The notes: generated by a model not told the origin, from the sequence alone. A stretch of DNA of 14,882 nucleotides from Desulfovibrio sp. (GCA_020217165.1 JAIWOE010000085.1:1-14882), one strand, 5' to 3'. Positions 1-6,700 are shown, counted from the stretch's first letter. Numbers and translations are program-made.

Positions 1-596
1 TCCCGCATGGCCTCCAGCAGGGACAGGGTGGGGGACGGCTCCTCCGCGGTGTCTGCAGCCTGGGGCACGGTCACAGTGAGGGGGGTGGCGGCGGCGTCCT
101 CGGCCTCGCCCATGGCCGTGGCGAAGAATCGTTCCTTGAGGCCGTTGTCGAAGTAGGCGTTGATGGCGTCGTTGAGGTCGCCGTTGAACTGGCGCATCAC
201 GGTATCGCCGGCGGCAAACCCGTACTGCCTGTCCACCAGGCGCACGGTCTCCAGCAGCCCGCGGCTGAATTGCTCCTCGCTCAGGGGGGCGCCCTCGGCC
301 TGCTGGTCCAGGCGCCTGGCCACCAGGGCCATGGCGGCCTGGGCAGTCTGGTCCCCGAACTGGGTGCGCAGGGCGTCCATGGAGTTGCCCAGGGCCGTGG
401 CCAGGGCATCGGCCAGGCCGTCTTCCTTGTTCAGGGTGGACTGCAGCTGCAGCACCACGGCCTGCCCGAAAGTGTCTCCCAGGCCGGTCTGGCTCTTCCG
501 GGTACCGGGAGAAGCCAGGGTCCCGAAGCGGGATGTCGGCGCCGCGGAGGCGATGGTGAAGCGGGAAACGTTGCCCGCAAGGCCCGTGAGTTCCAT
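1..596 (-). CDS. Hypothetical protein, probable flagellar-regulon member (C-terminus beyond window)
   Basis: I do not recognise a family. The frame is open from an ATG at 596 to the left edge, giving 198 residues without a stop. The start has a GAGG Shine-Dalgarno about 8 nt upstream, and a sigma-28-like promoter lies at 623-649, which would leave a leader of about 20 nt. The protein begins MELTGLAGNVSRF and has no signal peptide or membrane segment. Residues 40-110 look helical and Ala/Leu/Gln-rich. Residues 118-160 hold an aromatic-containing stretch (VDRQYGF, INAYFDNGLKERFF), followed by a Pro/Thr/Glu-rich linker and a new helix at the edge. The promoter and the nearby fliJ, motE-like and flagellin-like genes suggest a role in flagellar assembly or motility, but this is inference. 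The gene is divergent from the aminopeptidase. Confidence 0.8.
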   Translation of the reverse strand, partial: MELTGLAGNVSRFTIASAAPTSRFGTLASPGTRKSQTGLGDTFGQAVVLQLQSTLNKEDGLADALATALGNSMDALRTQFGDQTAQAAMALVARRLDQQAEGAPLSEEQFSRGLLETVRLVDRQYGFAAGDTVMRQFNGDLNDAINAYFDNGLKERFFATAMGEAEDAAATPLTVTVPQAADTAEEPSPTLSLLEAMR

Positions 597-622
597 GGCT
601 GTGCCCTCGTGTTCAGCAAAAC

Positions 623-649
623 AGATCGGCATTGCGTGCAGAATCTTGA
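623..649 (-). promoter_or_regulatory. Sigma-28 (FliA)-like promoter of the left-edge gene
   Basis: On the minus strand, TCAAGATT (642-649) is followed by exactly 11 nt and then GCCGATCT (623-630). The classical flagellar sigma-28 consensus is TAAAGTTT-N11-GCCGATAA, so each half matches 6 of 8 bases with ideal spacing. Transcription would start near 616, about 20 nt before the ATG at 596, leaving room for the GAGG ribosome site. The match is visible; its function is inferred. Confidence 0.6.
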
Positions 650-654
650 GGGGA

Positions 655-682
655 TTGCCGCCCGGATTTCAAAAAATATTGT
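655..682 (+). promoter_or_regulatory. Weak sigma-70-like promoter candidate for pepA
   Basis: TTGCCG (655-660) and TATTGT (677-682) are separated by 16 nt, and each matches the sigma-70 consensus at 4 of 6 positions. The -10 lies in the only A/T-rich patch of the divergent spacer, about 60 nt before pepA. It sits back-to-back with the sigma-28-like promoter of the opposite gene. This is a plausible but unproven assignment. Confidence 0.3.
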
Positions 683-742
683 CTTCGGCATGCGGGAACG
701 ATACGGAAGGAAGAGGCGACATTCGCCGTACAAGGAGACTCC

Positions 743-2392
743 ATGGATATTTCCTTTGCCCCGCTGCAGGCTCGCCATCCGGGCGATGTGCATGTGGCCT
801 TCCTCGCCCAGTCGGAAGGCGATCTGCCCTTGCCGGGTCGGCTCATCGGCAGGGACACGATGCTCCGGCTGCTGCCGTGGCTGGAAGGGCATGCCGCCTT
901 CAACGACCTTTCCGGAGAGGCCTTGTCTGTGGCGGTGCTGTACGGTCCTGCGGACGTGGAACGCGCCTCGGAACGCGCCATGGAGCGCCCTATGGAACGT
1001 CTGGTGCTGGTCGGCCTGGGCAACCCCGCCGCCTGCAAGGACGCCTGGTCCTGCCTGGCGCTGCTGCGCAAGGCCATGGGCGCGGCCCTGGCCAAGTGCC
1101 GGGAACTGCGTGCCGGCACCGTGCGCATCCCCCTGCCGGCCCTGCAGGAGCTGACTTCTCATATGACCCCGACGGGCCATATGGGCCATATGGGCCTGCA
1201 CGCCTGGGCCGATGTGGACCTGCCCGTGCTGGTGGAAGAACTGGTGGCCGGCGCCCTGGGCGGGCTGTATGCCTTCACGGCCCTGAAATCCAAGCCCAAG
1301 GACAGTTCGCCCCCGCCCGACCTGCGCCTTGGGGCCGAGGACCCCCTCCCCGGACCCGGCAGCCCCCTGCACAAGGCCCTGGCCCGGGGGTTGGCCGGCG
1401 GCGCCGGGCTCTGGCTGGCCCGGGATCTGGTGAACACCCCGGCCAACCTGGCCACCCCGGCCTACCTGGAAGACATGGCCCGCACCCTGGCCACGGAATA
1501 TGGCTTTGGCCTGGAGGTCTACACCGCCGGCGAGGTGCTGGAACTGGGCATGGGCGCCTTTGCCGCCGTGTTTCAGGCCAATCCGGACCACGCCCGCCTG
1601 CTGGTGCTGGATACCCACGGCGGGCGCAGGCACGCAGGCCAGTCCGCCCCGGCGCCCCTGGTGCTGGTGGGCAAGGGCGTGACCTTTGACACCGGTGGCA
1701 TCTCCCTCAAGCCGGCCCAGGGCATGGAACAGATGAAAGGGGACATGGCCGGCGCCGCCGCCATCCTGGGTTGCCTCAAGGCCCTGGGGGAGCTGAAGGC
1801 TTCCCAGCGGGTGGTGGCCATCCTTCCGGCCACGGACAACATGCCCGGCCCCCTGGCCGTGCGGCCCGGAGATGTGGTCAAGACCCTGGCCGGCAAGACG
1901 GTGGAGATCGTCAACACCGACGCCGAAGGCCGGCTGCTCCTGTGCGATGCCCTGGCCTATGCCGGCCGCTTCCGGCCCGAGGCCATCATCGACGTGGCCA
2001 CCCTCACCGGCGCGGCCGTGGTGGCCCTGGGGGATCACGTGGCAGCCATCTACGGCAACCACCCCCTGCTGGCCGCGGCCATCCAGCGGCTGGCCATGCC
2101 CGTGGGGGATCTGCTGTGGCCCATGCCCCTGTGGGAGTTCTATTTTGACGAACTCAAAAGCGACGTGGCAGACATGAAAAACGTGGGCACGCGCATGGGC
2201 GGCTCGGTGAACGCCGCCCTGTTTCTCAAGCAGTTCGTGCCCGAGGACGTGCCCTGGATCCACCTGGACATCGCCGGGCCGGCCTTCAAAGCCAAGGCCG
2301 CGCCGGACTGTCCCGCCGGCGGCACGGGCTTTGCCACCAGGACCCTGCTGCACCTGGTGCTGGAGTGGAAGCGCTTGCGCATTGCCGGGTAA
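743..2392 (+). CDS. pepA: Leucyl aminopeptidase (M17 family, PepA)
   Basis: This is a cytosolic two-metal aminopeptidase that removes N-terminal residues from peptides; the family forms hexamers. The 549-residue length is slightly above the usual ~500. The C-terminal catalytic domain has all the family signatures: VGKGVTFDTGG (K311, D316), ISLKP (K323), MKGDMAGAA (D334) and NTDAEGRL (391-398; D393, E395, R397). By alignment with the bovine enzyme these are the zinc ligands K311, D316, D334, D393 and E395 and the catalytic K323 and R397. The N-terminal domain is diverged and contains small internal repeats (ERASERAMERPMER near residue 75; GHMGHMG at 145-151). The ATG at 743 has AAGGAG at 732-737. 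The gene is convergent with the glycosyltransferase 12 nt downstream, with no obvious terminator between them. Confidence 0.97.
   Translation: MDISFAPLQARHPGDVHVAFLAQSEGDLPLPGRLIGRDTMLRLLPWLEGHAAFNDLSGEALSVAVLYGPADVERASERAMERPMERLVLVGLGNPAACKDAWSCLALLRKAMGAALAKCRELRAGTVRIPLPALQELTSHMTPTGHMGHMGLHAWADVDLPVLVEELVAGALGGLYAFTALKSKPKDSSPPPDLRLGAEDPLPGPGSPLHKALARGLAGGAGLWLARDLVNTPANLATPAYLEDMARTLATEYGFGLEVYTAGEVLELGMGAFAAVFQANPDHARLLVLDTHGGRRHAGQSAPAPLVLVGKGVTFDTGGISLKPAQGMEQMKGDMAGAAAILGCLKALGELKASQRVVAILPATDNMPGPLAVRPGDVVKTLAGKTVEIVNTDAEGRLLLCDALAYAGRFRPEAIIDVATLTGAAVVALGDHVAAIYGNHPLLAAAIQRLAMPVGDLLWPMPLWEFYFDELKSDVADMKNVGTRMGGSVNAALFLKQFVPEDVPWIHLDIAGPAFKAKAAPDCPAGGTGFATRTLLHLVLEWKRLRIAG
1174..1191 (+). 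repeat. Two-copy 9-bp in-frame tandem repeat in pepA
   Basis: GGGCCATAT occurs twice head to tail (1174-1182, 1183-1191), encoding GHM-GHM. A third CATATG hexamer lies just upstream at 1160-1165, so three copies of this A/T-rich hexamer fall within 33 bp of GC-rich coding DNA. It looks like a slipped-strand duplication in a non-catalytic linker. Confidence 0.7.
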
Positions 2393-2404
2393 GGCAGGTG
2401 GAGG

Positions 2405-3601
2405 TCAGTCTTCCAGAATTCGTTCCACCCGGCCGCCCCGGCCGACGATGTAGGCCCGGTGTCGCCAGCGCATGGTGCGGGTGGCGGCGGAGCGCACAAG
2501 GCACCAGCAGGCCACGGGCAGGGTCAGCAGGCACGCGCCGTACCAGGGCAGGGCGGCGGGGCGTTGGGGCAAGAGCCCAGCCAGGCCGTGGATGGTCCAC
2601 AGCAGCCCGGCCACAAAGGCCAGGGCCGTCAGGGCTGTAGCCGGTGTCGTGACCCCGGCCAGGCCGGCCAGACTCGTCAGCACCGCGGCCACCAGGATGG
2701 TGGTGAGGGCCGCCAGACCCAGGCCGATGCCCAGCCAGGTGCCAGGCATGATGAACCGCGGGTAGGCCAGCTGGCGCGTGAGCCAGGCGGTCCAGCCGGT
2801 CCAGGACTGGGCCAGGGGCGTGCGCAGGCAGGCGGCCGGGGCCAGGGCCACGGGCTCGCGGCGCTGCACCAGCCGGGCGGCCAGGGACACATCGTCCACC
2901 ACGTTTTCTCCCCACAGGGCGGCCACTTGCAGGTCATCGAAGGCCCGGCGGGTCATGGCCATGGCGCCGCCCCAGGGCTGCCGCAGACGCGGCACTGCCT
3001 GCAAGGCATGCAGGGCCAGCACCACCACCGTCTGGCCCAGGGTGGGCAGGCGGGCGTCCTCAGGGGTCACCAGATGATACCCCGCCGCCACGCGAGCCCG
3101 GCCACACACCAGGGGTTCCAGCAGACAGGACAGGAAATTCGGCTGGGCCGCATGGGAGGCGTCACAAAAGGCCAGCAGGGAGACGGGTGGAGCCATGGTG
3201 TCCAGCGCTGCCAGGGCCGCCAGCTGGTTGTGGGTTTTTTGTCCGCAGGCCGTGGCCGGGCCAGCCAGCACGTGGCGGGCGTGGGCATGGGTCTGCACCA
3301 GCCGCTGGGCCAGGGTCGTGGCGGGGTCAGCCTCGTCCTGGGTCACGAGGAGGATGATGTGGTCAGGATAGTCCTGGGCCAGCAACGACGCCAATGCCGG
3401 CGCCATGTGCGGGGACTCGCCGGTCATGGGGATGATCAGCGCCGCCCGCGGCGGGGTGTGCGCCGGCCAGGCAGGCCGGTGTTGCGCAGCCCGGGCCGGA
3501 TGTCCTGCGGGAACCACCCTGCGGCCCAACAGCCAGAGACTTGCCGGCACGGCCAAGGCCAGACCGCACGCCACCATCCAGGTCAAAATCCAGACATGCA
3601 T
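2405..3601 (-). CDS. Membrane-associated glycosyltransferase family 2 (ceramide glucosyltransferase/HpnI-like)
   Basis: Predicted to transfer a sugar from a nucleotide donor to a lipid or other membrane acceptor at the inner face of the cytoplasmic membrane; the substrate is unknown. The 398 residues start with a membrane helix (about 3-25). A GT-A domain follows, with acidic motifs TQDEAD (87-92), FCDAS (145-149, DXD-like) and VVDDVSL (234-240), and WGGAMAM (210-216) in the acceptor region. Several C-terminal membrane helices (about 285-370) lead to a tail MRWRHRAYIVGRGG typical of GT21-like enzymes. The (Q/R)XXRW position is degenerate (TRQLAYPR, 275-282). An upstream in-frame ATG at 3649 exists, but the start at 3601 has a near-perfect AGGAGGTG (3605-3612), so I chose it. 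The gene is divergent from fliJ, and their leaders share about 140 bp. Confidence 0.85.
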   Translation of the reverse strand: MHVWILTWMVACGLALAVPASLWLLGRRVVPAGHPARAAQHRPAWPAHTPPRAALIIPMTGESPHMAPALASLLAQDYPDHIILLVTQDEADPATTLAQRLVQTHAHARHVLAGPATACGQKTHNQLAALAALDTMAPPVSLLAFCDASHAAQPNFLSCLLEPLVCGRARVAAGYHLVTPEDARLPTLGQTVVVLALHALQAVPRLRQPWGGAMAMTRRAFDDLQVAALWGENVVDDVSLAARLVQRREPVALAPAACLRTPLAQSWTGWTAWLTRQLAYPRFIMPGTWLGIGLGLAALTTILVAAVLTSLAGLAGVTTPATALTALAFVAGLLWTIHGLAGLLPQRPAALPWYGACLLTLPVACWCLVRSAATRTMRWRHRAYIVGRGGRVERILED

Positions 3602-3661
3602 GCACACCTCCTGGAGGGCGTGAGTACGGCATTCCGAATGGCAACTCAAGGGCGATGCATG

Positions 3662-3678
3662 TTGGCCCGCTCTTTGCT
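3662..3678 (+). promoter_or_regulatory. Sigma-54 (RpoN) promoter of the fliJ operon
   Basis: TTGGCCCG (3662-3669), four bases, then TTGCT (3674-3678) matches the sigma-54 consensus TTGGCACG-N4-TTGCT with one mismatch. The invariant GG and GC are 10 nt apart. Transcription would begin near 3689, about 50 nt before the fliJ GTG at 3742. An 11-nt inverted repeat CATTC-C-GAATG (3630-3640) lies about 55 bp upstream of that point and could be an activator site. RpoN control of flagellar genes is well known; its use here is inferred from the match and position. Confidence 0.8.
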
Positions 3679-3741
3679 AAACTCCTGGTGCATACAACCC
3701 AGGCCGCCCGGCCCCTCAGGGCGGGCATTGGAGCGCACCAG

Positions 3742-4188
3742 GTGGCCCCATTTCGGTTTTCGCTGCAACGGGTGCTGGACATCCGCCAGCAGCAGGAAGA
3801 ACAGGCCCGGCTGGACGTGGCCCAGGCCCAGGCCCGCTATCAGCACCAGGTGGCGGTGACCGAGGCTGCCAGACGCAGGCAGGCCAAGCACAAGGAGGCC
3901 TGGCTCAGGCAGAGCCAGCGGGGCGTCAACAAGCATGAGTTCTGGCTGCACCAGACCTATGCCGTGAGCCTGGAACGCGAGGTGCAAACAGCCGAGGCGG
4001 AGATGCTCCAGCTTGCCAAGGAGCTCAATGCCAGACGCCGCGTGCTGGTGGAACGGGCGAAAGCCACAAAGTTGTTGGAAAAATTAAAACTCCGGCAGGG
4101 AATTCGCCATGCGGAAGAAGAACAGCTCCAGGAACGCAAACAATTCGACGAAACGGCAACCATCCGGTACCGGCCAGCGGATTTCTAG
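3742..4188 (+). CDS. fliJ: Flagellar export chaperone/ATPase-complex protein FliJ
   Basis: FliJ is the small coiled-coil stalk of the flagellar type III export ATPase, linking FliI/FliH to FlhA at the cytoplasmic base. The 148-residue product opens MAPFRFSLQRVLDIRQQQEEQAR and is almost entirely charged coiled coil. It ends in the typical KLLEKLKLRQGIRH...ERKQFDETATIRY segment. The usual family length is about 147. Longer in-frame starts exist (ATG at 3655), but the sigma-54 promoter at 3662-3678 lies downstream of them. The GTG at 3742 has GGAG at 3730-3733 with 8-nt spacing and gives a family-like N-terminus. Its 3' end overlaps the next gene by 80 nt in another frame, which suggests translational coupling. 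Confidence 0.9.
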   Translation: MAPFRFSLQRVLDIRQQQEEQARLDVAQAQARYQHQVAVTEAARRRQAKHKEAWLRQSQRGVNKHEFWLHQTYAVSLEREVQTAEAEMLQLAKELNARRRVLVERAKATKLLEKLKLRQGIRHAEEEQLQERKQFDETATIRYRPADF

Positions 4189-4747
4189 GGTCATCCATCT
4201 GCTGTTGCTGGCCATCATGGTCAAGACCACCCTGCTTGGCAGCATGCTGCTGCCCGTGGCGCCCCCGGCCAAGGACGCGCCGGAGGCTCGGGGCATCCGC
4301 GCCACCATCTCCCGCGAGTTCCTTTCGCCGGCCTATGCCCAGCAGCCGGCGGCCCCGCAATCTCCCGGGGAACAGCAGGCCGACGTCCTGGCCAACCTCC
4401 GGGAACGACGTGAAGAGCTGGAACGCCGCGAGCTGGCCCTCAAGACCCTGGAGCAGCAGGTGGACGCCAAGCTGGCCCAGCTGCAGGAAACCCAGGCCAA
4501 GCTCGAACAGATGCTCACTGAGGCCAAGGAAACCCGCGACGCCAAGCTGCGTCACCTCATCGACGTGTATACCAACATGAAGGCCAAGCAGGCCGCCGCG
4601 GTCATCGAGACCCTCAACGAGGAAATCGCTGTCAAGATTCTGGCAGGCATGCGCGGCCGGCAGGCCGGGGAAATCCTGACCTTCGTCCAGGCGGAAAAGG
4701 CGGCCAAGCTCTCCGAACGGTTGACCAGGATGCAGGTCCCGTTCTAA
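4109..4747 (+). CDS. motE: MotE-like protein (MgtE N-terminal-domain flagellar chaperone)
   Basis: MotE-type proteins are periplasm-facing, single-pass proteins thought to stabilise the stator protein MotC in flagellar motors. The 212-residue product has a basic N-terminus (MRKKNSSRNANNSTKR) and one membrane helix at about 28-50. A Pro/Ala linker follows, then a long Glu/Gln/Leu coiled coil (about 90-150) and a C-terminal MgtE_N-like helical domain (about 150-210; AKQAAAVIETLNEEIAVKIL, GRQAGEILTF). The ATG at 4109 has AGGGAA at 4097-4102. No later start could include the membrane helix. The gene lies in the fliJ operon behind the sigma-54 promoter. The family assignment is firm for the domain; the exact stator partner is not visible here. 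Confidence 0.82.
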   Translation: MRKKNSSRNANNSTKRQPSGTGQRISRVIHLLLLAIMVKTTLLGSMLLPVAPPAKDAPEARGIRATISREFLSPAYAQQPAAPQSPGEQQADVLANLRERREELERRELALKTLEQQVDAKLAQLQETQAKLEQMLTEAKETRDAKLRHLIDVYTNMKAKQAAAVIETLNEEIAVKILAGMRGRQAGEILTFVQAEKAAKLSERLTRMQVPF

Positions 4748-4749
4748 CT

Positions 4750-4772
4750 CCTCGCGCTTCAAGAGCACGAGG
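4750..4772 (+). other. Hairpin overlapping the truA ribosome-binding site
   Basis: The arms CCTCG-C-GCT and AGC-A-CGAGG pair around a 5-nt loop (8 base pairs, one C/A mismatch). The 3' arm contains GAGG of the truA Shine-Dalgarno (4769-4775). It sits in the short gap between motE and truA and has no U-tract, so it is not a usual terminator. It could reduce truA translation relative to the flagellar genes. Confidence 0.5.
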
Positions 4773-4780
4773 GGGCAGGC

Positions 4781-5563
4781 ATGGACCAGGAATATCGCAG
4801 ACTCAAACTCACCCTGGCCTACAATGGCGCCAGGTTTCAGGGGTGGCAGTTGCAGGCGCCCACCCTGCACGGCAAGCCGCAACGCACGGTGCAGGGCGTC
4901 CTGGAGGACGCCGTCCAGACGGTGTGTGAAACCCACATCCGCGTCCACGGCTCCAGCAGGACCGACGCCGGGGTGCATGCCCTGGGGCAAGTCTGCCACC
5001 TGGACATCCCGGCCTCCAAGTGGCGGGTGGATTGGCAACTGGCCCTCAACGGCCTGCTGCCCCGCGAGGTGCAGGTGGTGAACGCCGCCTGGGTGGATCC
5101 CGGCTTCCACGCCCGGTTCGATGCCGTCTCCAAGCGCTACGCCTACCGCTTCTGGTGTTCGCGGCGCTATGTGCTGCCCCAGCGACGGCCCTACGTCTGG
5201 ACCACGGACCCCCTGGACCTGGCCCGCATGGACGCCGCAGCCCGGCACTTCGTGGGCGAACACGACTTTGCCGCGTTCACCAATGCCGGCAGCGATACCA
5301 AGGGCACCGTGCGCACGGTGACACGCCTGGAGCGCGTGCCGGGTTGTTGCCAGCACCCGCTGGAACACGTCTGGCACATTGAGGCCACGGGTTTTTTGAA
5401 GCAAATGGTCCGCAACATCATGGGATGCCTGCGGGAGGTGGGTCGCGGCAAGCTGGAGCCCGAAGCCGTGCGCAGCCTGTTGGCCGGCCGGGAGCGGACC
5501 AAGGCCCCCTGCTGCGCCCCGGCCCAGGGCTTGACCCTGGAGGAAATCTTCTTCCGCGCCTAA
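4781..5563 (+). CDS. truA: tRNA pseudouridine(38-40) synthase TruA
   Basis: TruA isomerises uridines 38-40 in the anticodon stem-loop of many tRNAs to pseudouridine. The 260-residue length is typical. The catalytic Asp is D62 in SSRTDAGVHALGQ (58-70). Other signatures are YNGARFQGWQ (14-23), KRYAYRFW, HDFAAFTNAGSD and the C-terminal FLKQMVRNIMGCLREVGRGKL. The ATG at 4781 follows GAGGGGG at 4769-4775, part of which is in a hairpin. It lies 33 nt after motE with no terminator, so it should be read from the fliJ promoter. Its stop TAA (5561-5563) interlocks with the TAG stop (5560-5562 on the plus strand) of the convergent flagellin-like gene. Confidence 0.97.
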   Translation: MDQEYRRLKLTLAYNGARFQGWQLQAPTLHGKPQRTVQGVLEDAVQTVCETHIRVHGSSRTDAGVHALGQVCHLDIPASKWRVDWQLALNGLLPREVQVVNAAWVDPGFHARFDAVSKRYAYRFWCSRRYVLPQRRPYVWTTDPLDLARMDAAARHFVGEHDFAAFTNAGSDTKGTVRTVTRLERVPGCCQHPLEHVWHIEATGFLKQMVRNIMGCLREVGRGKLEPEAVRSLLAGRERTKAPCCAPAQGLTLEEIFFRA

Positions 5564-6387
5564 CTCGACTGGTCCAGCAGGGAGCCGGAATCCCTGAGCA
5601 CCAGGTCCAGCAGCAGGTCCTGTACGGAGGAGGTGGGCGTCTGCCGGCGGGCCTCCACGGCCTGATCCAGCAGTTCGGACTGGGATTTGAGCCGCTCTGC
5701 CTGGAAGGTGAGGTGGTTCTGGCGGGATTCGTAGCGGTCGTGAATGCTCGTGACGCTGGAGAGCAGGCTGTCCAGCAGGGCGTTTTGATCGGCCCGGGTG
5801 GTGTCGTTGGCCAGGGCTGCCCCGGAAAGCCCGGCGAAATTCAGGCTGTTGACCGCCTGGAAGGACACGTTGAAGCCGCCCTGCGTGTAGGCCTGAATGT
5901 GCACGTTGCCCGCGGCGTCAATCTGTTCGGTGCCCCACTTGGTGCTGTCCAGCATGTAGATGCCGTTGTACTGGGTGTTGGCGATGTAGCCGAGCACCTT
6001 GTCTTTCAAGTCATTGTAGTTGCTTTGGACCAGGGTGCTGGTTTTGTCCAGCTTATTGGAGTTGATGTCCGCGATGATGCCTTTCATCTCCTCCAGGGCG
6101 CTCTTGAGCCCGGCCACGCCTTCCTTGGCAATGCCCATCATGGACGACGCCTCGGCCACGTTGCGGGAATTCTGCATGGTGGTGCGGGCGTCGGCGCGAA
6201 GGCTGCCGGTGATGGCCTCGTCAAAGGGGTTGGTCAGGGGCTGCACCGGCTGCCGGGCCAGGATCAGATCGCGCAGGGACTTGCCCACGGGGCCGCCCTT
6301 GAACAGCATGTTGGTCAGCAGGTCCTGCTGGAGCAGCTGCAGGGAGGTGTCGTACAGAAGGTATTGTTCCGCCTTGGTGAGGGCCAT
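5560..6387 (-). CDS. Flagellin-like protein (non-canonical)
   Basis: The 275-residue product resembles flagellin/hook-associated helical ends but is atypical. It begins MALTKAEQYLLYDTSL. Residues about 60-120 form a helix like the flagellin D1 domain (ASSMMGIAKEGVAGLKSALEEMKG). The segment ANTQYNGIYMLD matches the flagellin NT.(F/Y)NG..LLD motif. The C-terminal helix (TSIHDRYESRQNHLTFQAERLKSQ) resembles the flagellin C-terminal D1 helix. The canonical N-terminal LSSGLRI and C-terminal terminal-helix signatures are missing. An upstream in-frame ATG at 6432 is embedded in the -10 of a sigma-28-like promoter and cannot be on its transcript, so I chose the ATG at 6387, which has GGAG 8 nt upstream. 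It is probably a filament, junction or exported flagellar protein. Confidence 0.75.
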   Translation of the reverse strand: MALTKAEQYLLYDTSLQLLQQDLLTNMLFKGGPVGKSLRDLILARQPVQPLTNPFDEAITGSLRADARTTMQNSRNVAEASSMMGIAKEGVAGLKSALEEMKGIIADINSNKLDKTSTLVQSNYNDLKDKVLGYIANTQYNGIYMLDSTKWGTEQIDAAGNVHIQAYTQGGFNVSFQAVNSLNFAGLSGAALANDTTRADQNALLDSLLSSVTSIHDRYESRQNHLTFQAERLKSQSELLDQAVEARRQTPTSSVQDLLLDLVLRDSGSLLDQSS

Positions 6388-6428
6388 GGCCGGCTCCGTG
6401 GAAGGGGTGAGGTCAGGCTGTACGGATC

Positions 6429-6456
6429 TCATCGGCCATGACCCGCAAGAACTTTA
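6429..6456 (-). promoter_or_regulatory. Sigma-28 (FliA)-like promoter of the flagellin-like gene
   Basis: On the minus strand TAAAGTTC (6449-6456), 12 nt, then GCCGATGA (6429-6436). Each half matches the flagellar sigma-28 consensus at 7 of 8 bases; the spacer is one base longer than the usual 11. The start point would fall near 6421, about 35 nt before the chosen ATG at 6387. The placement fits a late flagellar gene. Confidence 0.65.
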
Positions 6457-6522
6457 GCGGCGCGGACAGGAAAAAAGCCGCAGCCGCAAAGATTTTGCTT
6501 TCCTTTTGTGGAAAAAGACGTA

Positions 6523-6552
6523 TTGTCAGTTGGCTCTGCGTGATTGGATACG
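6523..6552 (+). promoter_or_regulatory. Possible sigma-70 promoter of the helicase gene
   Basis: TTGTCA (6523-6528, 5 of 6) and GATACG (6547-6552, 3 of 6) are 18 nt apart. The rest of the 6457-6700 spacer has no convincing gene. If correct, the helicase mRNA has a leader of about 140 nt. Long leaders are common for cold-regulated DEAD-box genes, but I see no defined RNA element in it. Confidence 0.25.
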
Positions 6553-6700
6553 AGCCCCTCTCTCGACGCCTTCCCGGCCTGGCGCATGCCGCCACGACAG
6601 AATTCTCGTCTTCAGAGTCCGACCTGCACCTGCCGCCATGCGGCGCGCTGCCCGTTGTCACGCCGGCTGCGCCTTCTCTTCTCCAACGTAGGAGCTTTTT

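Noticed and set aside
1160..1192. CATATG cluster as a cloning or assembly scar
   Set aside because: It is in frame, encodes residues within an intact protein, and is explained by a 9-bp tandem duplication.
160..1689. A 509-codon plus-strand frame over the left-edge gene and pepA
   Set aside because: Its sequence is Arg/Pro/Gly low complexity and it crosses the divergent promoter region. The minus-strand gene with Shine-Dalgarno and promoter explains the DNA better.
431..2353. A 640-codon open frame on the minus strand opposite pepA
   Set aside because: It is Gly/His/Gln-rich with no family signature, lies antisense to a clear M17 peptidase, and is the usual shadow frame of high-GC coding DNA.
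2459..3859. A 466-codon plus-strand frame opposite the glycosyltransferase
   Set aside because: Antisense shadow with Gly/Gln/His-rich composition; the minus-strand glycosyltransferase has motifs and a near-perfect ribosome site.
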